NCBI GenBank assembly: GCA_903913145.1
Contig: CAIWKC010000171.1
Span: 1 to 35,089, forward strand
Direction: 5' to 3'
Source: an uncultured Gallionellaceae bacterium
GTDB taxonomy: Bacteria; Pseudomonadota; Gammaproteobacteria; Burkholderiales; Gallionellaceae
DNA length: 35,089 bases
How positions within the stretch are numbered: the first letter of the stretch is position 1; every line of letters begins with the position of its first letter. Positions 8,520 through 17,320 of this stretch are shown here, piece by piece. A program made the translations under genes and the position numbers. The notes beneath the pieces are model-generated. The model saw only the letters and a program-made list of their open reading frames with translations. It was not told the DNA's origin and ran no database searches.

Positions 8520-9860
8520 CTAACCTAACGCTTTTAAGAGCTTCTCATGGATACCGCCAAAACCACCGTTGCTCATAACCAGGACGTGGTCACCCTCTGC
8601 GGAAGAGGCGACGATGGCGTCGATCAACTCGCTCAGGTCATCCATCACGACGGCTTTGTTACCCAGAGGTGCCAGAGCACCACGCGCATCCCAGCCAAGA
8701 CTTCCCGCATAGCAAAAAATGAGATCAGCATCTTGCAGGCTTGCGGGTAGTGAATCTTTCATCACACCCATCTTCATTGTGTTGGAACGCGGTTCAAGTA
8801 CAGCGAAAATACGAGATTTTCCAACCTTGCGCCGCAACCCGGCGATGGTGGTATCAATTGCGGTAGGGTGATGAGCAAAGTCATCGTAGATCGTTATGCC
8901 TTTGACCTTGCCGCGAACTTCCATGCGTCTCTTGACATTCTTGAATTGACTCAGCGCAGCCAAACCATGAGAGACGGGTACGCCGGCATGACGAGCAGCG
9001 GCTAGTGCAGCCAAGGCATTCATAAGGTTGTGATTCCCCATTAGTTCCCACTCTAACTTACCCTGGGCTACACCATTTAGGGTTACACAATTTTGGGCAT
9101 CCACGTTCCAACCATCAGCAGTGCCTAATTTTTCAACGGGTGTCCAACAGCCGCGATTTAGAACACGCAATAAGGAATCCTCTTGGCCGTTGCTGATCAC
9201 GAGTCCGTTGCCAGGTACGGTTCTGACCAAGTGATGAAACTGAGTCTCAATACTGGACAAATCGGCAAAAATGTCAGCGTGGTCGAATTCCAGATTGTTA
9301 AGAATTGCGGTGCGCGGATGATAATGTACAAATTTGGAACGCTTGTCGAAGAAAGCCGTGTCGTATTCATCTGCCTCGATGACAAAAATAGGAGAATCCG
9401 TTATGCGGGCAGAAATGCCAAAATTTTGCGGTACGCCACCGATTAGAAAACCGGGATTCAAACAGGCATATTCTAGTATCCAGGCAAGCATAGAGGTGGT
9501 GGTGGTTTTGCCGTGGGTACCTGCAACGGCCAGCACCCATTTATCACGCAACAGATTGTCCGCCAGCCATTGTGGGCCGGAAGAATAGGGAAGATTTCGG
9601 TTGAGAATTTCTTCCATCAACAAATTGCCACGTGAGACAACATTACCGACAATAAACACATCAGGATTAAGATCGAGTTGCTTAACGCTAAATCCTTCGA
9701 TTAACTCAATGCCTTGAGATTCGAGTTGCGAACTCATTGGAGGATAAACGTTGGCGTCGCAACCCGTAACGCGATATCCCGCCTGTTTGGCAATGGCGGC
9801 AATACCACCCATGAAAGTGCCGCAAATGCCAAGGATATGAATATGTTTGGGTAAGTTCAT
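8520..9860 (-). CDS. mpl: UDP-N-acetylmuramate:L-alanyl-gamma-D-glutamyl-meso-diaminopimelate ligase
   Basis: MNLPKHIHILGICGTFMGGIAAIAKQAGYRVTGCDANVYPPMSSQLESQGI, AGTHGKTTTTSMLAWILE, YDDFAHHPTAIDTTI, typical Mpl. Start at MNLPKHIH preferred over 9893. Confidence 0.95.
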   Translation of the reverse strand: MNLPKHIHILGICGTFMGGIAAIAKQAGYRVTGCDANVYPPMSSQLESQGIELIEGFSVKQLDLNPDVFIVGNVVSRGNLLMEEILNRNLPYSSGPQWLADNLLRDKWVLAVAGTHGKTTTTSMLAWILEYACLNPGFLIGGVPQNFGISARITDSPIFVIEADEYDTAFFDKRSKFVHYHPRTAILNNLEFDHADIFADLSSIETQFHHLVRTVPGNGLVISNGQEDSLLRVLNRGCWTPVEKLGTADGWNVDAQNCVTLNGVAQGKLEWELMGNHNLMNALAALAAARHAGVPVSHGLAALSQFKNVKRRMEVRGKVKGITIYDDFAHHPTAIDTTIAGLRRKVGKSRIFAVLEPRSNTMKMGVMKDSLPASLQDADLIFCYAGSLGWDARGALAPLGNKAVVMDDLSELIDAIVASSAEGDHVLVMSNGGFGGIHEKLLKALG

Positions 9861-9864
9861 TGGT

Positions 9865-10218
9865 TTACGCTCTAAAAATAAAATATACCGCACCCATCAG
9901 GCATAGCGCAGCATATAGATAATCAAATTTTAATGGTTGGTTCATGTAAAACACAGCAAATGGAACAAATACCGCCAGAGTGATTACTTCCTGCAAAATT
10001 TTTAATTGTCCCAGATTAAGTTCTGTATAACCTATACGGTTTGCAGGAACTTGAAGCAGATATTCAAACAGCGCTATGCCCCAACTTATCAGAGCGGCAA
10101 CATACCAAGGCGATTGCGAAAAATTCTTAAGATGTCCGTACCACGCTAACGTCATGAATAAATTGGAAGCAATAAGCATCAGCACCGTGAGTAAAAGCGG
10201 TTGTGATGTTAGAGTCAT
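9865..10218 (-). CDS. DUF486/DMT family small membrane protein
   Basis: Four hydrophobic segments. ...LMLIASNLFMTLAWYGHLK...WGIALFEYLLQVPANRIGY...LKILQEVITLAVFVPFAVFYM is characteristic of the DUF486 family. Confidence 0.9.
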   Translation of the reverse strand: MTLTSQPLLLTVLMLIASNLFMTLAWYGHLKNFSQSPWYVAALISWGIALFEYLLQVPANRIGYTELNLGQLKILQEVITLAVFVPFAVFYMNQPLKFDYLYAALCLMGAVYFIFRA

Positions 10219-10360
10219 TTATTCTCCCAAGTCATATAGTGACGGCGGCAAATGGTGAATGAATTTGATGCTCAATGCCAGTAGCACCTAAAAATTGAGA
10301 GTGACAAATAGGCATTGAGAAGAAGACCGCACGATTAAATATTTTGCAGTATTGATGAAA

Positions 10361-10813
10361 TTAGTGAGTGCCGAGCAGTTCGACATCAAAAACCAATGTT
10401 GCATTCGGCGGTATAACACCACCCGCGCCGCGCTTACCGTAACCCATCTCGGCAGGAATGATTAGCGTGCGTTGCCCACCTACCTTCATGCCTTCAACAC
10501 CTACGTCCCATCCCTTGATGACTTGTCCCGCACCTAGATGAAACTCAAAAGGATCGTTCCGATCACGCGAACTGTCGAATTTTTTGCCTTTGTGTTCTGC
10601 AGCAGCTTCATCATAAAGCCAACCTGTGTAATGAACAGAAACAAGGTGTCCAGCGGCAGCTACTTCTCCACTACCCACTTTGCTGTCAGTTTTAATAAGT
10701 TCGGTCACTTTGCTATTCTCCTTGGAAGATGATGTCTGCTCAGAGCAGGCGGTGGTTGAAAAAATGCTGATTGAAAACAAAAAGGCCAACGGCAAAAAAG
10801 AAATACATTTCAT
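10361..10813 (-). CDS. FKBP-type peptidyl-prolyl cis-trans isomerase (exported or lipoprotein)
   Basis: Signal/lipobox region ([12 protein letters not shown]), then [64 protein letters not shown]. Confidence 0.93.
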   Translation of the reverse strand: MKCISFLPLAFLFSISIFSTTACSEQTSSSKENSKVTELIKTDSKVGSGEVAAAGHLVSVHYTGWLYDEAAAEHKGKKFDSSRDRNDPFEFHLGAGQVIKGWDVGVEGMKVGGQRTLIIPAEMGYGKRGAGGVIPPNATLVFDVELLGTH

Positions 10814-10845
10814 ATAATATTAGCTCCTGATTTTTAATAATAAAA

Positions 10846-11472
10846 TTAGCAAATTCCACGTTGACTAACAAGCTCAGCAACGGCGATTGCATCAGAAAGC
10901 CCTGATTTTTTAAGCCCCTCGGCTACGCTCGCCTGATTTTGTAAAGGCTGATTCTGGCTTACTTTCCATTTGCCGGAAAGCTTTGTAATAACAATTTCAA
11001 TCCCGACAACCATCTCAATTAGCTTTTCAGTATACTCATGTGGTGCATCAGAAACAGCCCAAGGTTCCGGGAAATTCTTTTCATTTTGATTAGTCAGAAT
11101 TTCAAGCTGAGCACGCACCCAAGACGCATCATCAATCAGTCGCAATGTTCCGTAGGCATGCACAACGACATAGTTCCACGTAGGAACAACTTTTCCGGTT
11201 TGGCTTTTCGTGGAATACAAAGAAGGTGAAATGTAAATATCAGGGCCATGAAAAATAGCCAACGCTTCGAAGTCCGAGCGAATTATATTTGATCTGGCAA
11301 TATGACCCCGCAGTGTGCCAAATGGAGCGGGTTCTTCTGTGAGATGAAGTGGAATGTGGTTTGCGACAAGTCCGCTAGAGTCGAAAGTAACAATTGTCGC
11401 CAGAGGTCTTGCACGCATTAATTCGTGCATAACCTCAACTCTGGGTTCATCAAAATGTTTGGGAATATACAT
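10846..11472 (-). CDS. FMN-binding negative transcriptional regulator, PaiB family
   Basis: MYIPKHFDEPRVEVMHELMRARPLATIVTFDSSGLVANHIPL...TLRGHIARSN...VPTWNYVVVHAYGTLR is diagnostic of PaiB-like proteins. Confidence 0.92.
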   Translation of the reverse strand: MYIPKHFDEPRVEVMHELMRARPLATIVTFDSSGLVANHIPLHLTEEPAPFGTLRGHIARSNIIRSDFEALAIFHGPDIYISPSLYSTKSQTGKVVPTWNYVVVHAYGTLRLIDDASWVRAQLEILTNQNEKNFPEPWAVSDAPHEYTEKLIEMVVGIEIVITKLSGKWKVSQNQPLQNQASVAEGLKKSGLSDAIAVAELVSQRGIC

Positions 11473-11483
11473 AAGGTAGATGA

Positions 11484-14400
11484 TTAATAGCTAAGCACTG
11501 GCGCCAACCATCTTTCCGCTTCTTCCACACTCCAGTCTTTGCGCTTGGCATAATCCGAAACCTGATCCCGATCGATCTTGCCGGTCGCAAAATACTGTGC
11601 CTGCGGATGAGAGAAATAGAACCCACTCACAGCGGCGGTGGGCAGCATTGCGTAGCTGTCGGTAAGCGTGATGCCAGCGTTGAGCGGGGCTTGCAACAAT
11701 TCGAAAAGTGCTCCCTTTTCAGAGTGTTCTGGACAGGCGGGATATCCGGGAGCTGGACGAATGCCGCGATATTTTTCGGCGATCAGGGCGTCATTGTCCA
11801 AAGCTTCGCCAGTTTCATAACCCCAGAATTCGTGGCGTACGCGGGCATGCAGTAATTCAGCAAAGGCTTCAGCCAGCCGGTCAGCAAGCGCTTTTAGCAT
11901 GATCGCACTGTAGTCATCGTTTTGCCTTTCGAACTCGGCAACGCGAGAGTCGATACCAATTCCAGTAGTGACAGCAAATGCACCAATGTAATCCTTGACT
12001 TTAGAGACTTTGGGAGCAATATAATCCCCCAAACAGAAGTTGGGAATATCGGCCGGCTTCTTGGTTTGTTGACGCAGATTGTGCCAGGTAATCGACACTT
12101 TTTGGCGCAACTCGTCGGTATAAATTTCAATATCGTCACTATTTACCGTGTTGGCAGGGAATATCCCGAACACGGCATTCGCACTGAGCCATTTTTCATC
12201 GATGATTATCTTTAACATCGCCTGCGCATCAGAAAAAAGTTTGCGAGCTTCATCACCTACAATTTGATCTTGCAGAATTTTTGGGTAACGCCCGACCAGT
12301 TCCCACGCCTGGAAAAATGGAGTCCAGTCAATGTACTCGGCAATTTTGTCGAGTGGATAGTCCTCAAACTTATGGACGCCAGTTAGATGTGGTTTTGGGG
12401 GAGCGTATTTCTTCCAATCAGTCTTTACGCCGCGAGCTCTAGCCTCCTCAAGTGCGACGTAAGAGGCTTTCCCTTTTTTGCCTTCGTGCAGTTCGCGTGC
12501 CGAAATATAGTCGGCTTTAATTCCTGCAATGTAATTATCACGCATTGTGTTGCTCAGGAGATTGCTGCAGACGCCGACCGCGCGCGAGGCATCGTTGACA
12601 TAAACAGTCGTGCCACTCGGGTAGTTAGGTTCGATCTTGACGGCTGTGTGAACGCGTGAAGTTGTTGCGCCACCGATGAGAAGCGGAATTTTGAAACCCT
12701 GGCGTTCCATTTCTTTAGCTACATGCGCCATCTCTTCCAATGAAGGAGTAATAAGACCGGACAAACCAATCACGTCTGCGTTGTGCTCTCGTGCAGTGTC
12801 CAGAATTTGCTGGCATGGAACCATCACACCCATGTTGACCACTTCAAAATTATTGCACTGCAAAACAACAGTGACAATATTCTTGCCGATATCGTGAACA
12901 TCACCCTTCACCGTTGCCATCACGATCTTGCCTTTGGTACTGGTATCGCCCGAGCGCAATTTTTCAGCTTCGATGTAAGGTATCAAATGTGCCACAGCCT
13001 GTTTCATGACGCGTGCTGATTTAACCACTTGCGGCAGAAACATTTTTCCCGCGCCAAACAGATCACCAACAACATTCATACCAGTCATCAGCGGGCCTTC
13101 AATCACCTCCACCGGGAACTTGGCTTGTACGCGAGCTTCTTCTGTATCCTCAACGATAAACGTGGTGATGCCGCGCACTAGCGCATGGGTAAGGCGTTCT
13201 TGCACAGAGCCCTTGCGCCAATCCAGATCTTCAACTTGTTCCTTGCCGCCACCTTTGACGGATTCCGCCAGTTTGACCAGTTTTTCACCAGCCTCTGCAG
13301 TTCGATTCAGCACAACATCTTCAACGGCATTCCGCAAATCGCGTGGTATTTCTTCATAGACTCCGAGTTGCCCGGCATTAACAATTCCGATGTTCATACC
13401 CGCCTTGATGGCGTGATACAGGAATACAGTGTGGATCGCTTCACGCACGGGCTCATTGCCACGGAAGCTGAATGACACGTTGGAAACCCCGCCGGAAATT
13501 TTGGAATAGGGCAGTTGTTTGCGTATCCACGCGGTTGCTTCAATGAAATCAACCGCGTAATTATTGTGTTCCTCTATACCAGTAGCAATAGCAAAAATGT
13601 TCGGGTCAAAAATAATGTCTTCAGGTGGAAAACCAACTTTGTTGACCAGAATGTTATAGCTCCGTTGGCAGATTTCCGTTTTGCGCTGGTAGGTATCGGC
13701 TTGTCCTTGTTCGTCAAACGCCATCACCACAGCAGCAGCACCATAGCGGCGCACAAGCGTGGCTTGTTTAATGAAATTCTCTTCGCCTTCTTTAAGCGAA
13801 ATCGAATTGACAATGGATTTGCCCTGTATGCACTTCAGGCCCGCTTCGATGATGCTCCACTTGGAAGAGTCGATCATCAGGGGTACTTTGGAAATATCCG
13901 GTTCAGAAGCAATCAGATTGAGAAACTTCACCATCGCGGCTTCGCCATCAAGCATTGCCTCGTCCATGTTGATGTCGATTACTTGCGCACCGGTTTCAAC
14001 TTGTTGCTTGGCCACTTCGAGTGCCGCGTCGTACTGACCCTCTAAAACAAGGCGCTTGAATTTCGCTGAGCCGGTGACATTGGCACGTTCGCCGACATTG
14101 ACGAAAAGTGATTCATCGCCGATGTTAAATGGTTCCAGGCCGGACAAACGGCACTTCTTTTCCAGATCGGGCAGTTTGCGCGGAGGCACATCTTTCAGCG
14201 CATCGGCAATGGCTTTAATGTGTGCGGGAGAAGTACCACAACAACCGCCCGCGATATTAAGAAAGCCGCTGGTGGCAAATTCCTTTATCAGGCGCGCAGT
14301 TTTCTCCGGCGGCTCATCGTATCCCGTTTCCGACAAGGGATTAGGCAAACCGGCATTTGGGTGCGCACTAACATAGCAGCTTGCAACGTTCGACATTTCT

Positions 14401-15239
14401 TCCACATAAGGGCGCATCAGTTCAGCACCAAGCGCGCAATTGAGGCCAATGGAAAGCGGCTTAACATGAAGCAACGAATTACAGAAGGCTTCGGTGGTTT
14501 GGCCGGAAAGCGTACGGCCGGAAGCATCGGTGATAGTACCGGAAATCATGATCGGAACACGTACGTTATGCTGTTCGAAGTGTCGTTCAATCGCAAATAA
14601 TGCAGCCTTGGCATTCAGGGTGTCGAAAATGGTTTCAACCATCAAGATATCTGCACCACCGTCAAGCAGACCGCGTAACGCTTCTGCGTAACTTGCCACT
14701 AACTCATCGAAAGTCACATTGCGAGCGCCGGGATCATTCACGTCTGGAGAAATGGAGGCTGTACGTCCTGTCGGTCCAAGTACACCCGCGACAAAGCGCG
14801 GCTTGTCCGGCGTGGAAAACTCATTACACAAGTCGTGCGCCAGTTTTGCCCCGGCCACATTCAGTTCGTAAACCAAATGCTGCATCTGATAATCCGCCAT
14901 TGAAACAGCGTTTGAGTTGAAGGTACAGGTTTCCAGAATATCTGCACCCGCTTCCAGATATTCGCGGTGTATACCGCCTACAACGTGAGGTTGCGTCAAT
15001 AGTAAAAGGTCGTTGTTACCTTTCACGTCAATAGGGTGTTCTGCGAAGGTTTTTCGAAAGCCACTGAACTCGCCATATAACTCCGTGCCACGATAATGCG
15101 CTTCCGTCAGCTTGTGGCGCTGGATCATCGTGCCCATCGCACCGTCAAGAATCAGGATGCGCTGCTGCAGGAGCTTTTCAATGAGATGAGTAGATCTTTT
15201 CATAATGGTTGGCGTAGTCATAGAAAGAGATTTTACCAT
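11484..15239 (-). CDS. metH: Cobalamin-dependent methionine synthase
   Basis: About 1,240 aa with homocysteine ([22 protein letters not shown]), folate ([15 protein letters not shown]), B12 (VHDIGKNIV) and activation (EYIDWTPFF) domain motifs. The start is possibly at [10 protein letters not shown] rather than 15239. Confidence 0.97.
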   Translation of the reverse strand: MVKSLSMTTPTIMKRSTHLIEKLLQQRILILDGAMGTMIQRHKLTEAHYRGTELYGEFSGFRKTFAEHPIDVKGNNDLLLLTQPHVVGGIHREYLEAGADILETCTFNSNAVSMADYQMQHLVYELNVAGAKLAHDLCNEFSTPDKPRFVAGVLGPTGRTASISPDVNDPGARNVTFDELVASYAEALRGLLDGGADILMVETIFDTLNAKAALFAIERHFEQHNVRVPIMISGTITDASGRTLSGQTTEAFCNSLLHVKPLSIGLNCALGAELMRPYVEEMSNVASCYVSAHPNAGLPNPLSETGYDEPPEKTARLIKEFATSGFLNIAGGCCGTSPAHIKAIADALKDVPPRKLPDLEKKCRLSGLEPFNIGDESLFVNVGERANVTGSAKFKRLVLEGQYDAALEVAKQQVETGAQVIDINMDEAMLDGEAAMVKFLNLIASEPDISKVPLMIDSSKWSIIEAGLKCIQGKSIVNSISLKEGEENFIKQATLVRRYGAAAVVMAFDEQGQADTYQRKTEICQRSYNILVNKVGFPPEDIIFDPNIFAIATGIEEHNNYAVDFIEATAWIRKQLPYSKISGGVSNVSFSFRGNEPVREAIHTVFLYHAIKAGMNIGIVNAGQLGVYEEIPRDLRNAVEDVVLNRTAEAGEKLVKLAESVKGGGKEQVEDLDWRKGSVQERLTHALVRGITTFIVEDTEEARVQAKFPVEVIEGPLMTGMNVVGDLFGAGKMFLPQVVKSARVMKQAVAHLIPYIEAEKLRSGDTSTKGKIVMATVKGDVHDIGKNIVTVVLQCNNFEVVNMGVMVPCQQILDTAREHNADVIGLSGLITPSLEEMAHVAKEMERQGFKIPLLIGGATTSRVHTAVKIEPNYPSGTTVYVNDASRAVGVCSNLLSNTMRDNYIAGIKADYISARELHEGKKGKASYVALEEARARGVKTDWKKYAPPKPHLTGVHKFEDYPLDKIAEYIDWTPFFQAWELVGRYPKILQDQIVGDEARKLFSDAQAMLKIIIDEKWLSANAVFGIFPANTVNSDDIEIYTDELRQKVSITWHNLRQQTKKPADIPNFCLGDYIAPKVSKVKDYIGAFAVTTGIGIDSRVAEFERQNDDYSAIMLKALADRLAEAFAELLHARVRHEFWGYETGEALDNDALIAEKYRGIRPAPGYPACPEHSEKGALFELLQAPLNAGITLTDSYAMLPTAAVSGFYFSHPQAQYFATGKIDRDQVSDYAKRKDWSVEEAERWLAPVLSY

Positions 15240-15394
15240 GCGAATGCAAGCACTATTAACTTCGATAATTCACCAGATTACAATTGAACAGATAACAAAT
15301 GTCTTGGAATTGGCAGAGAGCGCATAATTAGGATATTTCTCCTATAAGAAAGCGATGCAAATCCTATATAAATTTCATAATCTCAGTACTAATA

Positions 15395-15423
15395 TTGACT
15401 CAACAGAACATGCACGGTTAAGT
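15395..15423 (+). promoter_or_regulatory. Putative sigma70-type promoter for the small ORF at 15442
   Basis: TTGACT - 17 nt - TTAAGT, followed closely by an SD (GGGAGA) and ATG. Confidence 0.4.
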
Positions 15424-15441
15424 TGATAAGGGAGAATTGAA

Positions 15442-15615
15442 ATGGACGAACTTCAAAGTGACGATTTGTACATACCGGCTTTTCTTTTGAGTTTGCCATC
15501 AGATTTTGGAATTGATGAGCAAAATGCAGAGAACACAGAAGATTATGCTGAAAATTTTATGAAAAATATTGAAAATTGGTCTGAGTTTAGTTTGGTTGAA
15601 GAATCCTTAGAGTAA
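15442..15615 (+). CDS. Small acidic hypothetical protein (57 aa)
   Basis: ATG preceded by AAGGGAGAATTGAA. Translation MDELQSDDLYIPAFLLSLPSDFGIDEQNAENTEDYAENFMKNIENWSEFSLVEESLE*. Below the ORF-track size cut-off. Confidence 0.5.
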   Translation: MDELQSDDLYIPAFLLSLPSDFGIDEQNAENTEDYAENFMKNIENWSEFSLVEESLE

Positions 15616-15645
15616 TTAATATTAAAAATTAGAATTGAATAAATG

Positions 15646-15933
15646 TTACAGGGCTAAGACCGGTGACTGGCTTTTATTCATCATAACAAGTCGCAAGTAA
15701 AAGATATTCAACATTAAAGCAACCGCGGGATAAAACCCGTATTTCCAACTGCTTTGTGCTAATCGCGCCAGTGATATAGTATCCATTATCATCTCAAATA
15801 TGAAATAAGCGATCGCATCAATTTGCTGTGAGTAAAGTTCTGAGCAATCAGGATTACAGTAGAATTTGAGTTCCGAAGCGATCCGATAGCCAACATTCAA
15901 ACAAGATGTGTTCGGCAGCCAGCAGAAATTCAC
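15646..15933 (-). CDS. Hypothetical protein with hydrophobic segments (uncertain)
   Basis: 95-aa ORF in an otherwise non-coding strand context, GTG start with an upstream GATGGGG. No recognisable family. Confidence 0.25.
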   Translation of the reverse strand: MNFCWLPNTSCLNVGYRIASELKFYCNPDCSELYSQQIDAIAYFIFEMIMDTISLARLAQSSWKYGFYPAVALMLNIFYLRLVMMNKSQSPVLAL

Positions 15934-16048
15934 CCCATCAGTCGTTAATCTCTAGAAGTAAAAAACAAAAACTTACCTGCCAACCAGCTTCATACTCAGA
16001 CGGATTTAGACAAGCTGACGGTACAATTGCTAACTTAAGGAAAAGATA

Positions 16049-16186
16049 ATGAAAACTTTTATGATAGTAAGTCTACTGGCTGCATTGACTGCTTGCGCGC
16101 ACTTGGATGTTTCAGCCACTCATTCTGCCCCCATTAAATCGGGCGGGAATAATAGTGTGACTATTGGCGGTGGTATAGGAAGATGA
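16049..16186 (+). CDS. Small putative lipoprotein (45 aa)
   Basis: ATG after AAGGAAAAGATA. MKTFMIVSLLAALTACAHLDVSATHSAPIKSGGNNSVTIGGGIGR* has a signal peptide with lipobox LTAC. Below the ORF-track cut-off. Confidence 0.6.
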   Translation: MKTFMIVSLLAALTACAHLDVSATHSAPIKSGGNNSVTIGGGIGR

Positions 16187-16474
16187 TTCTCAAAAGGTGA
16201 ATAGTTGGGGCGGCTCACTGATTTATGCAAAGTCCTTATGTTTGAGCGTTTAAAAAATTGACGTAGATGTACGATCACGCTAAATATTCAATTTTTCTAG
16301 GTTCCGCTCCCTTTTTAGGAACAGACACTAAGCGTTTTGCACAGAATCTTTGGGTGCATCAATACATCAATTACGCCTTCTTTTGGTGCTTAAAATCCTG
16401 CAGTCATACATCAAAATAAATTAACCATTTGATCTCAAATAAGTAAATATTTTCGGCATGCGAATTGCTTCTTT

Positions 16475-16505
16475 AAATATTGATATAGTGCACTAATCAA
16501 TATTT
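16475..16505. promoter_or_regulatory. Perfect inverted repeat AAATATTGAT-N11-ATCAATATTT (candidate operator)
   Basis: Arms at 16475-16484 and 16496-16505 are exact reverse complements. The centre contains the palindrome TAGTGCACTA. The site lies just upstream of a short ORF with an SD. Confidence 0.5.
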
Positions 16506-16531
16506 GTTAAAGAAACGTTGAAGGAGCCAGA

Positions 16532-16648
16532 ATGCTGAAAAACAAGTTTATGAACTCGTGTATCGATTCAGCTGTTTCGTGGGCATCAACTATTGCGCGC
16601 CTGCCACTCCAAAGTTTAGGCGGTGTATTCGCTGGATTGTTTTCTTAG
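16532..16648 (+). CDS. Small hypothetical protein (38 aa)
   Basis: ATG preceded by AAGGAGCCAGA. MLKNKFMNSCIDSAVSWASTIARLPLQSLGGVFAGLFS*. Amphipathic or hydrophobic C-terminus. Confidence 0.4.
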   Translation: MLKNKFMNSCIDSAVSWASTIARLPLQSLGGVFAGLFS

Positions 16649-16736
16649 GCGAAATCGGAATAACAGCAGCGTGAATGCTTAATGCTTAAGTAATGAGAGC
16701 ATACATTTACTTAAGTAGCCATAATTGTCAGCTGAG

Positions 16737-17189
16737 TTATTCAGTTGTGGGTTCTTGCGCAATTTTTGGATCACTGACTAATTTATAGACAATACCGATT
16801 ACGAGTAGCGCGGCCAATAATAGTCCGTAATGAATGGGGCTAAAATTAGCTTCGTTACCAGGACTGCTAATAACCTGCACCGGTTGCACAATCATTTCAC
16901 GGATCACCGAGATCATGGCGACTTCGACAAAAACGCGTACATAAGTGCGACCAGTTTGCAGGTAATTCATTTCTGCTGAGATTAAAGTGGAAAGTGTCCA
17001 GAGAATGAATAATGAACCCAGCGCTTGAAAGAAACCGCTGGCGGCATTGCCGGAGTGCCAAGCTTCTGCGGCCTTTAATCCAAAGTCTCAAATTACCATC
17101 ACACAGGCCACACCCAAGGCTAACGCGAGTAAAACATGAATGAGTTGGTTAAAGTTTTTCATGCCGGCGATGAGTTTTTGGTCAAACAT
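16737..17189 (-). pseudogene. Phosphate-starvation-inducible PsiE-family membrane protein interrupted by one in-frame TGA
   Basis: From ATG 17189 (SD AGGGAG): MFDQKLIAGMKNFNQLIHVLLALALGVACVMVI*DFGLKAAEAWHSGNAASGFFQALGSLFILWTLSTLISAEMNYLQTGRTYVRVFVEVAMISVIREMIVQPVQV... The frame is maintained on both sides of the TGA at 17088-17090. The second half is PsiE-like. Confidence 0.75.
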
Positions 17190-17284
17190 GTAGCACTCCC
17201 TGAGTATTTGTAGTTTTGAAATAATCCTCGCGTAGCGCAACAGTATTGTGGCTTTGTCCGTTGCGCGGGATATTAGTACTTGCT

Positions 17285-17310
17285 CGATTCCCTCCTGCGC
17301 GGGAATGACG
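17285..17310. repeat. REP-like palindromic repeat (CGTCATTCCCGCGCAGGAGGGAATCG on the minus strand)
   Basis: Resembles the widespread 'CGTCATTCCCGCG..GCGGGAATC' proteobacterial dispersed palindrome. The spurious ORF reading RHSRAGGNR is the usual translation signature of that repeat. Confidence 0.6.
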
Positions 17311-17320
17311 AGTTTTAAGT

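Noticed and set aside
11607-15287. Many plus-strand ORFs (60-176 aa) opposite metH
   Set aside because: Antisense shadows of a well-supported 1,240-aa coding frame. Compositions look artefactual and none resembles a known family.
15240-15441. Cobalamin riboswitch upstream of metH
   Set aside because: No B12-box-like conserved core recognised in the short metH leader. Cannot be supported by eye.
17088-17090. In-frame TGA in the PsiE-family gene read as selenocysteine
   Set aside because: No selenoprotein is known to me in this family, the local context (VMVI*DFGLKA) fits Trp better, and no SECIS-like hairpin was identified. The window's formate dehydrogenase uses Cys, so there is no sign of selenium use. 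Treated as a nonsense change.
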